Part shown: positions 1-6,974 of the stretch, in pieces | Position numbering within the stretch: position 1 is the first letter of the stretch | How the letters are laid out: each line of letters begins with the position of its first letter | DNA from: an uncultured Rickettsiales bacterium | GTDB taxonomy: Bacteria; Pseudomonadota; Alphaproteobacteria; Rickettsiales; UBA998 | Direction of reading: 5' to 3' | DNA length: 7,032 nucleotides | Assembly: GCA_937982385.1 (NCBI GenBank) | Contig: CALJMC010000112.1 | Location: 1-7,032 of the forward strand | The notes under the pieces: model-generated | Seen by the model: the letters and a program-made list of their open reading frames with translations, nothing else | Database searches by the model: none | Told to the model about the DNA's origin: nothing | Position numbers and translations under genes: made by a program

Positions 1-857
1 CCAGGGTTATTTGCACGATCGGTTCGTGAAAACAAACGCGCTGCTTGCATACCCGCTTCGGGTGATCCAAAAGCAACCGCTTTTTCATACCAACTCAATG
101 CCACTGCGAGATCTGCTTTGGTACGCGCTTCCTCTTCATAAAGCTTACCCAATCGCAAGGCTGCAATAGCCTGACCAGTACCCGCATGCTTCGCCAATAT
201 GCGCTTACCTAACGTACGAATATCTTTGATTTGTTTTGAAGACGGTGATTGCAACACACCTGCACGATAGAGTCTTTCAAGCGCAAAAGCCGCATCAGAT
301 GACTGATTTTGAAGTGCCGCACGATACCAATAGGCCGCCTTTTTAACATTAGCAACCGCACCAGTCTCGCCACGCTCAATCATCAAACCATAGCGATACA
401 TCGCCTCTTGATAACCCACATTAATCGCTTTTTTGAGCAACGCTTCTGCACGCTTAGCATTAGGTTTTCCTATATCACCAGAGAGCACCAATTCAGCTAA
501 TGCCACACGCGATCGATTGGTCCATTCATTATTAATCGTACGCGCTTCACTCAAAGCAATCGCACGCTCATAGGCTTTCGCTGCCTTTAAAGGCTCTGCA
601 ATGGACAATAATTCTTTGTCGGGGAAGCGCTTATATAGCTCACCCAATTTATAGTAAAACTCGACGCTCGCATCATTTCCCGCCGCTAGCACTTTCTTTT
701 CAGCCGCAACACGACCCAATGAATTTGCCACCGCATAGAGTTCTTCAATGCGTTTATCTGCCGGCGTAATGATACGCTGCTGTGCTGCCGCACCCAACGG
801 GGCAGAAAGCATAACGGCAACCACAGCGCTTGAAATATAATGTGAGAATCTAGTCAT
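1..857 (-). CDS. algK: AlgK-like Sel1/TPR periplasmic scaffold protein, 3' end cut off by the window
   Basis: I translated this frame directly: 285 codons from ATG at 857 to the window edge without a stop, so the C-terminus is missing. Residues 1-25 form a Sec signal peptide ending in a run of alanines (likely cleavage after A25, before QQ). From about residue 65 there are Sel1/TPR-like helical hairpins, for example around 150-200 (EAMYRYGLMIERG, then KKAAYWYRAAL) and 228-265 (AALRLGKLYEEE, then ALSWYEKAVAFG). In Pseudomonas, AlgK is a Sel1/TPR-rich protein that ties the periplasmic alginate complex to the AlgE porin. The assignment rests on repeat type, secretion signal and neighbours; Sel1 proteins are hard to tell apart by sequence, so another scaffold role is possible. 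Unlike Pseudomonas AlgK there is no lipobox cysteine. The start overlaps the lyase stop by one base (TAATG) and has a GGGAG ribosome site. Confidence 0.7.
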   Translation of the reverse strand, partial: MTRFSHYISSAVVAVMLSAPLGAAAQQRIITPADKRIEELYAVANSLGRVAAEKKVLAAGNDASVEFYYKLGELYKRFPDKELLSIAEPLKAAKAYERAIALSEARTINNEWTNRSRVALAELVLSGDIGKPNAKRAEALLKKAINVGYQEAMYRYGLMIERGETGAVANVKKAAYWYRAALQNQSSDAAFALERLYRAGVLQSPSSKQIKDIRTLGKRILAKHAGTGQAIAALRLGKLYEEEARTKADLAVALSWYEKAVAFGSPEAGMQAARLFSRTDRANNP

Positions 858-1969
858 TATTTTGGCTCCCAATAGAAGCAGGTCGCATTCCCACCGAGAT
901 ATTCATCAATAAGCGGACGTTCATTAGCGGCATGGCGATTCAGCAATGCCAAAGAGCGTGTACGCGTAAATTCATCACGACTATATTTTACATACGCTTC
1001 CAAATAGGCCAGATAGTGCCTGCCATTGCCACGATTATTAAGAATACCATCATCTTGATTGATGTAGTCCTCGCTTGGGCCTGGAATATAATTCTCAGAA
1101 GCATACGACATGATAGATGCAGGAGCGTTAATACCATTCATCATCGCAGCACTGATAGTATCTAATGTAGTGCCGTCAACATTCGCAGCATAAAGATTAT
1201 CTCCACGCATACGACTTGCTTCTGCCATTACAGTCAGGCTGGTGGCTGCATGACGCATATACCAATTTGCACGCGCACCACGTCGCGTCTCAAGCGGCAA
1301 AGTTCCATCTTCACGCGCATCTGTCAACGCAGTCATAAACCGTTGCTTACCTTTGCTATAGAGCGCATTGTCACTGATAATATTGCCCCATACCATCAAG
1401 ACGGAATCAGCCAAATAACGATGATTATTGCGATCCACCACACCATTGAACTTTTTATCCACACGACGCACCAAGCGGTTCAGCCAAGGTTTGATATTTT
1501 TTTTCTGTTCTGCTGTCATATCGTTTTCAACAATATTATAGGCCACAATCGTCGGCAGCATCGTACGTTTCAGCGCATAATAGGCATCATGTGACACTTC
1601 CGTTTTCTCCAATGCACGCGCCGTTGCCCACGCATCGAGTAGCGTAACAAGCTCAGCGGTTGAGGCAGCATCATTTGCCATCGCGCGACCAGAGAGAATC
1701 ATCACTTTCCACACAAAAGGAAGTGCACTTTTATCAGAGCCATAGCCCTCGGTTGACCCAAAACCTGAAACCACAGCAGGAGCAGGGTCTTCCGCACGCT
1801 TCAAACCAACACCCATGCACGCTTTTCGCGCCGCCGCAAAAGCAGGCGTTGCAAGCTGTGCTTTGCGTGCATTAATGTCAAAAAGCCCATTTGCTGCAAG
1901 CACGGGACTCGCCGTCATCGCTGTAACAGATAGCAACGCTGCAATCGCGCATATTTTGATGTGTTTCAT
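857..1969 (-). CDS. algL: AlgL-like polysaccharide lyase family 5 (poly-mannuronate lyase), periplasmic
   Basis: The 370-residue protein is the usual length for AlgL. Residues 1-25 are a Sec signal peptide (cleavage likely in VLA|AN). The mature chain is alpha-helical, as expected of the PL5 alpha/alpha-toroid fold. Seen family signatures: the EGYGSD segment (74-79), matching the start of the PL5 catalytic region; NNHRY at 181-185, the conserved Asn-His pair that neutralises the uronate carboxylate and takes part in beta-elimination; and LPLETRRGARANWY at 224-237, carrying the conserved Arg (229/230) and a Tyr (237) in the place of the catalytic Tyr. In the alginate system AlgL clears polymer that strays into the periplasm. 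Just after this Tyr the sequence is MRH rather than the HNY I recall from Pseudomonas AlgL, so activity or substrate may differ. C51 and C364 are the only cysteines of the mature chain and could form a disulfide. One-base overlaps join it to both neighbours. Confidence 0.85.
   Translation of the reverse strand: MKHIKICAIAALLSVTAMTASPVLAANGLFDINARKAQLATPAFAAARKACMGVGLKRAEDPAPAVVSGFGSTEGYGSDKSALPFVWKVMILSGRAMANDAASTAELVTLLDAWATARALEKTEVSHDAYYALKRTMLPTIVAYNIVENDMTAEQKKNIKPWLNRLVRRVDKKFNGVVDRNNHRYLADSVLMVWGNIISDNALYSKGKQRFMTALTDAREDGTLPLETRRGARANWYMRHAATSLTVMAEASRMRGDNLYAANVDGTTLDTISAAMMNGINAPASIMSYASENYIPGPSEDYINQDDGILNNRGNGRHYLAYLEAYVKYSRDEFTRTRSLALLNRHAANERPLIDEYLGGNATCFYWEPK
866..870 (-). promoter_or_regulatory. 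Ribosome binding site of the AlgK-like gene, inside the lyase gene
   Basis: GGGAG on the minus strand lies 8 bases before the ATG at 857 and within the last codons of the lyase gene. With the TAATG stop/start overlap it fixes this start and suggests translational coupling. Confidence 0.6.
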
Positions 1970-4900
1970 TATTTTCTCTCCTCGTCGGCCATAGACTGAC
2001 TATGGTCGTCTTTTTCTACAGATGTATTTTTCTTCTGTTGCAGAACGAGTGGGCGCTGCGCCTCGTTACCCGCTTCTTCAATACATGGATTTGCTAAAAT
2101 ACGGTCGGGTAAGTCACCTTGTCCATCACCGTCTAAAAAGCCATTATCTCTAAACTGACAAGGCGCTTCAATCACCACACGTCCAGCGGGGCAACGCTTC
2201 GTCATAAAGGCACCTTTCCCACTCAAATTAAAACGTTTCATAATTTCAGGTGCGTGCACCATTGTCGTTCCGCGCATAATTTTAGGTGACTGATTGATAT
2301 ACTGGTTTTGACGCAAATAAAGCGCACTTGCATTACTTACATTCAGCCCAACATCATTCTTTTCAATCCAATTGCCGACCATAGTCAATGCTGTGATATC
2401 AGAATAAGGATCGAGTTCGAAATCGCGCGTAAGGTGGCTCGCACCTTGGCGCAAATCAGAAATATAACCTTCAATCCCCGAACCACGATTATTCGCTACG
2501 ACATTATAAAACACGCCCACATCTGTCGCGTTACGAATTTTAAGGCCCGTACGCTCATTATGGATAAAACGGTTTGAAGCAATCATCTTACAACTACTCT
2601 CAAAAATGGTCAGACCATCCTGCTTGTTGCGCAATCCCGTATTCGCATAAATCATACTACCCGTAGATAGACGGTCAATCATGAAGCCTGAACCTTTATT
2701 CTCAAAGGAGAGATTCCCGAGAATAATAGAATAGTTCACCTCACGAGAAATAATAATCCCGTGCTTCTTCTGCGCGAGATAAGCCGTATTATAAGCAATG
2801 GTCAGATAATTGGAACGGTCATGGGGATCGACACCATAAACGATGTTATCAACATATTCATTACCCACAATCGAGATATGATCCGCCTCGTAAGAGTAGA
2901 AACCGTAATACATGTTATCGAATGAATTCGCGATTACATTACCCTTTGGGCGCTCAATATTCTCATGGCGGAACGTAATCATATCTTTAGGACCAGAGGA
3001 GAATGACAAGCCATAGGATTTCGCATTCGCATATCCAAGCGCTTTAAATACTGAACCCGCTAGCTGCGTATCTGACTCAGACCATGCAGTAATAAACGGA
3101 CGATATTTATACTTATCAGCATAGGTTGCCATGGCTGGTTTTTTTTCTGTCTCATTCCAACCAACGACATGCGTATCGACAATATAGAGCAAACCCGCAT
3201 TCACAATAAACGCACCGCGCTCTTGCGACATTTTCAACATCGGCGTATCCGCACCTGTCACCGTAAAGGCGGCATCAGGCCCAACAATGATAGGGCGACG
3301 CAACGTATAACTACCATCATTGCGATTATAACTCAGATAGTCTTCACCCAACCCTTTAAGTTTCAAAGTTTGATATACACTATGAATATCCGCAACGCCG
3401 CGCTCGATATAAATAACATCAGGGTAAGGATTTTGCTGCAATTTGGCAAAACCTGAGCGTCCCATCGCAAGCAAAAACTTATGATTAAACGGTGTCGACT
3501 CAATAGATAGGATATTAATCACGGTTGCTGTGGTTGCAGGAACTTTTGATCGCACATCTTGCACGGTCAAATTAATACGTTCTTTAAATTCACCTAAGGA
3601 AGGAAGCCTTAACCCAACATCAGAACTGATTGGCTCACGTAATATTGCATCGTTTTTTTTTTCAGTAGCGATCGTGCGCGTTTCATGCGCGAATAATGCG
3701 ACATCTTTCTTTGTTGGTGTGGCGCCATTGCGCTCCAATTCAGCTTCCAATGTTGGAAATGTGCGCTCAACATCAACCGATAGCCCGACTGTTGCATTTT
3801 TCTTATCAATCACGCCATAAAAGTCGGTGTAGCTCGCTTGTACTTTGGCGACATGATGGAAAACACGTGTCCTCAGCAAGGGCTCACGAATAGCACGTGT
3901 TGCCGCAATCGCTGACTCAATGTTCGATGCTGCCACAAAATGCTTAGCCAAATCCGTGAGAGCCTCATCATGTACATCAGTACTCGCAATGCTTTTTATA
4001 TCAGCCAGCCCCGCGTCTAACTCGCCATTTTTAACGCGCTTACCTGCAATCACGGCTTTCACTTTTTCACGTCCCTTAGAAGACGTAATATCTTTCAAAA
4101 CGGACTGTGCAGCATTTTTATTGCCATATTTAGCTTGGGATACTGCCCACTCCACCAACAAAGTGTCGCGACGGTCCGCTTTAGAAACCGAACGAATAAG
4201 CATTAAAGCATTTTTATAAAGTGCTTTGGACGCATCCATTTTACCACGGCCCGCCATTTTTCCGCCGTAATAGATGAGAGTCTTCGCCTTGACATCGCCC
4301 TGTCCAATCTTTTTGATGGCGTCATCAGCATCCGCCGTCATGCCCTTACCAACATAAAACTTAGCTACAGCTGACCATGCTTCAGAGGCAGCTTTTTTTG
4401 CGCTCTTAGCCGCAGATGATGTACCCTGTATTTTCAAACCAGAAAGAAGAGACCCCGCCTTATCTGGATTTTCTTCACGGGCATAAGCGCGCGCTACCAA
4501 TGCACGTGCATGCGCATACTCATCAGGGTGGCTTTCAAGCGGCTCCAAGAAGCTTTCTGCCCGAACTGCTGAGCGTTTCTCGGTAAGAAATTTAATAATA
4601 GATACCATCGCATCAGGCCGTTTTGCAGATCCTTGTGCATTCATGACCGTTTTTGCAGCCTTATCCACCAAGCCCATCTCTGCATAAAGCTTCGTCAATG
4701 CAGCATAGCGGTCAGACTTACGTGTACCATCTTGCATTTTTTCGACAGAAATTTTTGCACTTGCCACCGCTTGCTCTGCACGCGCGCTGTAGCCTCTTTT
4801 ATCGTAAAATTTTGCAATTTGAATCCAGCTACTCGCCTGCTTACCCATTTCCGTCATTGCTTTGACAGCATGCTCTGCTTCAGCAGCTTTACTCGTTTTC

Positions 4901-5793
4901 AGCAACTGCTCAACAAGATCAGCAATGTGACCAGATTTAGCTGAACTATTGCTAATGCCCGAAAGCGCAGACAGTGACGCCGCACCATCGCCAGCTTTTT
5001 GAAAGGCTTCCGCCAATGAGGTGAGCATCTTTTTGCGGTCACTCGAGAGCGACAACGGCATGGCATGCGCATAGCGCCCCGCATCTGCCAAACGCTTATC
5101 TTGAATAGCGCGTTTCATCAATGATGTAAATTTTGTTTTCTGCTGGCCTTTTTTAAGTGTAAGCAAGGACGGTTCAGTCATACGCAACTCAGCGACCGCC
5201 ACTTGATGACGCGCTGAAGATTCGTGCCACGCTGTATGGACATAACTATCAATCCATTTTTTCGCGCGTATAATATCATCCCCATCAACAGCACCGCGCA
5301 GCAATTCACGCACCAAAGACTCTGAGCCATAGCTACGCTCTGTTGCATCAGAAAGAGAGGCAAGCTGAGCCTCAGCTGCAGATATATATTTATTCTTTAG
5401 CGATTCAGACTTTTGGTCACTCGCTGTGCGTGCCGCCATCAACATCGCCCAAAAACGCTTCGAAGGGCTTTTCACTCCCGCGATCACGGAACCAACCTCT
5501 TTGAGATATGTTACATTAAATTGCGTTTCCGCTTGTTTAAGTAATGCTTCAACTAACGCTAAGCGCAGCTGATCTTCAGACATGCTTTTTGGAAGATTGC
5601 CACCTGCCAGCATTTGCTTGTAAATGGCAGCAGCACTTGCAGGTGAACGTGCCTCCGCTTTAACCCACTGAATCTCTGCGCCACTTAATGCAGCATGAGA
5701 AATCGCAGGGACTATCATGGTAGCGCCACTCATCATGAGAGCCGCTAAGCATGGCAGAATACTACCAGAACGAAGGCGCTTGATTGGCATCAT
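1969..5793 (-). CDS. algG: Fusion of a TPR-like scaffold region with an AlgG-type mannuronan C5-epimerase
   Basis: This 1274-residue secreted protein is over twice the length of Pseudomonas AlgG (about 540). Residues 1-35 are a signal peptide (likely cut ISHA|AL). About 36-650 is a chain of alpha-helical hairpins of TPR type, e.g. WIQIAKFYDKRGYSARAEQA (323-342), YAALTKLYAEMGLVDKAAKT (363-382) and WSAVAKFYVGKG (473-484). A charged linker follows (about 651-720). From about 724 the AlgG homology begins: SQERGAFIVN (856-865), the MYYGFYSYEA segment (961-970), then the right-handed beta-helix with DPHDR at 989-993 and KKHGIIISREVN at 1009-1020. H991 and R1017 sit 26 apart, as do the catalytic His and Arg of Pseudomonas AlgG, so the enzyme should be active in turning polymer mannuronate into guluronate. 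A tail from about 1190 is extra. The ATG is 2 bases after the alg44 stop; a second Met codon follows at once, so the start may be one residue later. Confidence 0.9.
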   Translation of the reverse strand: MMPIKRLRSGSILPCLAALMMSGATMIVPAISHAALSGAEIQWVKAEARSPASAAAIYKQMLAGGNLPKSMSEDQLRLALVEALLKQAETQFNVTYLKEVGSVIAGVKSPSKRFWAMLMAARTASDQKSESLKNKYISAAEAQLASLSDATERSYGSESLVRELLRGAVDGDDIIRAKKWIDSYVHTAWHESSARHQVAVAELRMTEPSLLTLKKGQQKTKFTSLMKRAIQDKRLADAGRYAHAMPLSLSSDRKKMLTSLAEAFQKAGDGAASLSALSGISNSSAKSGHIADLVEQLLKTSKAAEAEHAVKAMTEMGKQASSWIQIAKFYDKRGYSARAEQAVASAKISVEKMQDGTRKSDRYAALTKLYAEMGLVDKAAKTVMNAQGSAKRPDAMVSIIKFLTEKRSAVRAESFLEPLESHPDEYAHARALVARAYAREENPDKAGSLLSGLKIQGTSSAAKSAKKAASEAWSAVAKFYVGKGMTADADDAIKKIGQGDVKAKTLIYYGGKMAGRGKMDASKALYKNALMLIRSVSKADRRDTLLVEWAVSQAKYGNKNAAQSVLKDITSSKGREKVKAVIAGKRVKNGELDAGLADIKSIASTDVHDEALTDLAKHFVAASNIESAIAATRAIREPLLRTRVFHHVAKVQASYTDFYGVIDKKNATVGLSVDVERTFPTLEAELERNGATPTKKDVALFAHETRTIATEKKNDAILREPISSDVGLRLPSLGEFKERINLTVQDVRSKVPATTATVINILSIESTPFNHKFLLAMGRSGFAKLQQNPYPDVIYIERGVADIHSVYQTLKLKGLGEDYLSYNRNDGSYTLRRPIIVGPDAAFTVTGADTPMLKMSQERGAFIVNAGLLYIVDTHVVGWNETEKKPAMATYADKYKYRPFITAWSESDTQLAGSVFKALGYANAKSYGLSFSSGPKDMITFRHENIERPKGNVIANSFDNMYYGFYSYEADHISIVGNEYVDNIVYGVDPHDRSNYLTIAYNTAYLAQKKHGIIISREVNYSIILGNLSFENKGSGFMIDRLSTGSMIYANTGLRNKQDGLTIFESSCKMIASNRFIHNERTGLKIRNATDVGVFYNVVANNRGSGIEGYISDLRQGASHLTRDFELDPYSDITALTMVGNWIEKNDVGLNVSNASALYLRQNQYINQSPKIMRGTTMVHAPEIMKRFNLSGKGAFMTKRCPAGRVVIEAPCQFRDNGFLDGDGQGDLPDRILANPCIEEAGNEAQRPLVLQQKKNTSVEKDDHSQSMADEERK
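1978..1982 (-). promoter_or_regulatory. Ribosome binding site of the AlgL-like gene, inside the epimerase gene
   Basis: AGGAG (within GAGGAGAG) on the minus strand lies 8 bases before the ATG at 1969 and inside the last codons of the epimerase fusion gene. It is the strongest Shine-Dalgarno match in the window and supports this start, which shares its first base with the upstream TAA stop. Confidence 0.7.
3653..3662 (-). repeat. Ten-base A homopolymer in the interdomain linker of the epimerase fusion
   Basis: The minus strand reads GAA AAA AAA AAC (residues E711-N714), a run of ten A, between the TPR-like half and the epimerase half. It contains the in-frame heptamer A AAA AAC, a known type of -1 slippery sequence. 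Losing one A leads to a stop at 3611-3609; gaining one leads to a TGA at 3637-3635. Either would yield a protein of about 720-730 residues without the epimerase domain. Confidence 0.75.
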
Positions 5794-5795
5794 GG

Positions 5796-6914
5796 TTATT
5801 TCCCTTTAGCCGCGTTAGCGGCAGCAGATACTGCTTTTGCAGACGGCTTCGAGAACGTATCAAATGATACTGCCACAGGCAAATCAACCCAACGCACCGT
5901 CAATTCGTTAATAGGCTGAATCTCCACACGTGCGATACGCTGACCTTCAAACATTTCAAGACGCGTGACAACGCCGTCGGTAGTCTCACCATACCCTTCA
6001 AACTCAAGCACTGCGTTTGAACCCACAGCTAAACGTACTGCACGTTCAAATGGCACTTCTGCAATAATATAAGGCGTGGCATAGTCAGGAAGAATACCAA
6101 CCAATGCCTGACCTTTGCGCACGGTATCACCATTCTTAGCGAGATAACGTTTTACGGCACCTTCATACGGGCTGTCTTTACCGACGACACTACCCGTCAA
6201 TGTTTCAACAGAGAAAAGTGGCGCGCCTTTTTGCACGTCAATATTGGTTTGTTGCGTTTGGAACACCACTTGCCCACCTGCTGGAGACTGCACCATATCC
6301 ATATCCGCTGTGACAACAGCAGAGGATGCTTTCACCACATAAGTACGCTCATAAATGGCCATAACAAGATAGACGAAGCAACTTACCGACACCAACATCA
6401 CCAAACCAGACCAGAAGAAACGCTTTGCTTTGCGAGATGCTAGTTCTGCTGATGACAAATCATCGCTAGCCAATGGCACTTTACGAGACTTGGTGAAATT
6501 ATTACGTGCTGCCACGTCCATGATATCACCGGCGCGCACCACTTCGCCCGCCATATAGGCAGACACAAAATATTTAAGCAATGACACTTGCTGCGTTGTC
6601 AATTGATCAAAACGACATCCCATACGTTTCTTAGAAGCATTAATAAAGCGCACTTCACATTTCACATCCATCGAAAAATTATAACCATCAAAGTCAAAGT
6701 TCAAGGTCGCGTCAAAATGCTTCCCTTCCTTAACATTATCACCAAGACCCAATGCGCCAACGCCAGCGCCTTCCCAACATATTGCAACACCACTATGTGA
6801 CCAATCTTCAGCACTGAATACTTTACCAGCAATGCCCACATTCACAGGCAGCTGTAATCTTACATGTTGTCTTTGCACTTCAGATTCATGCGCAATATTT
6901 GCTTCTTTAGTCAT
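5796..6914 (-). CDS. alg44: Alg44-like c-di-GMP-binding alginate co-polymerase (PilZ + TM + HlyD-like)
   Basis: The protein has 372 residues; Pseudomonas Alg44 has about 390. Order of parts: a cytoplasmic PilZ domain (about 10-120), a conserved juxtamembrane segment (GEVVRAGDIMDVAARNNFTK, 123-142), one transmembrane helix (about 167-187), and a periplasmic membrane-fusion (HlyD-like) domain to about 352, then an Ala/Lys-rich tail. The N-terminal HESEVQRQHVR closely matches the start of Pseudomonas Alg44. Both c-di-GMP motifs are present: RxxxR as R15-Q-H-V-R19, and DxSxxG as D37-W-S39-H-S-G42. In the known system Alg44 partners the Alg8 glycosyltransferase in the inner membrane and its PilZ domain senses c-di-GMP to switch on polymerisation. 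The periplasmic part lacks a long coiled coil, as in Alg44. The start is supported by the match at the N-terminus; the ribosome site is weak (AGAAAG, 6929-6924). Confidence 0.9.
   Translation of the reverse strand: MTKEANIAHESEVQRQHVRLQLPVNVGIAGKVFSAEDWSHSGVAICWEGAGVGALGLGDNVKEGKHFDATLNFDFDGYNFSMDVKCEVRFINASKKRMGCRFDQLTTQQVSLLKYFVSAYMAGEVVRAGDIMDVAARNNFTKSRKVPLASDDLSSAELASRKAKRFFWSGLVMLVSVSCFVYLVMAIYERTYVVKASSAVVTADMDMVQSPAGGQVVFQTQQTNIDVQKGAPLFSVETLTGSVVGKDSPYEGAVKRYLAKNGDTVRKGQALVGILPDYATPYIIAEVPFERAVRLAVGSNAVLEFEGYGETTDGVVTRLEMFEGQRIARVEIQPINELTVRWVDLPVAVSFDTFSKPSAKAVSAAANAAKGK
5801..5805 (-). promoter_or_regulatory. Ribosome binding site of the epimerase fusion gene
   Basis: AGGGA (within AAAGGGA) on the minus strand ends 7 bases before the ATG at 5793 and lies in the last codons of the Alg44-like gene. 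It supports the 5793 start over internal Met codons and ties translation to the upstream gene. Confidence 0.55.
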
Positions 6915-6938
6915 AGTTATATTCTTTCTATCTTTTAC

Positions 6939-6974
6939 TTATTTCTTACTACTTAATTATTTCTAATTACTTAA
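6939..6974 (-). repeat. Tandem direct repeat of 18 bp (2 copies, 16/18 identical)
   Basis: On the minus strand copy 1 (6974-6957) is TTAAGTAATTAGAAATAA and copy 2 (6956-6939) is TTAAGTAGTAAGAAATAA; they differ at two positions. Copy 1 begins with the last base of the penultimate codon and includes the TAA stop of the upstream frame. The repeats fill most of the 56-base gap before the Alg44-like gene, which has only about 10 G or C. Their role is unknown; a leftover of local duplication, an RNA-processing site or a translation-initiation enhancer are all possible. Confidence 0.75.

Noticed and set aside
3139..3146. Other A/T homopolymers (eight bases at 3139-3146 and 1497-1504, seven near 4392)
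   Set aside because: They encode ordinary Lys-Lys or Ala-Lys-Lys stretches, are shorter, and do not fall at a domain boundary.
3609..3809. A 66-codon minus-strand frame through the A10 tract
   Set aside because: It is the +1 frame of the epimerase gene. It matters only as the path to the early stop after loss of one A, not as a gene.
309..5084. Many plus-strand open frames of 60-115 codons, and short minus-strand frames inside the epimerase gene
   Set aside because: They lie opposite or out of frame within long genes that have clear family homology, and their translations show no signal, domain or consistent ribosome site.
6915..6970. Possible promoter just before the Alg44-like gene
   Set aside because: The gap is AT-rich, so -10-like words occur by chance; I see no matching -35 element.
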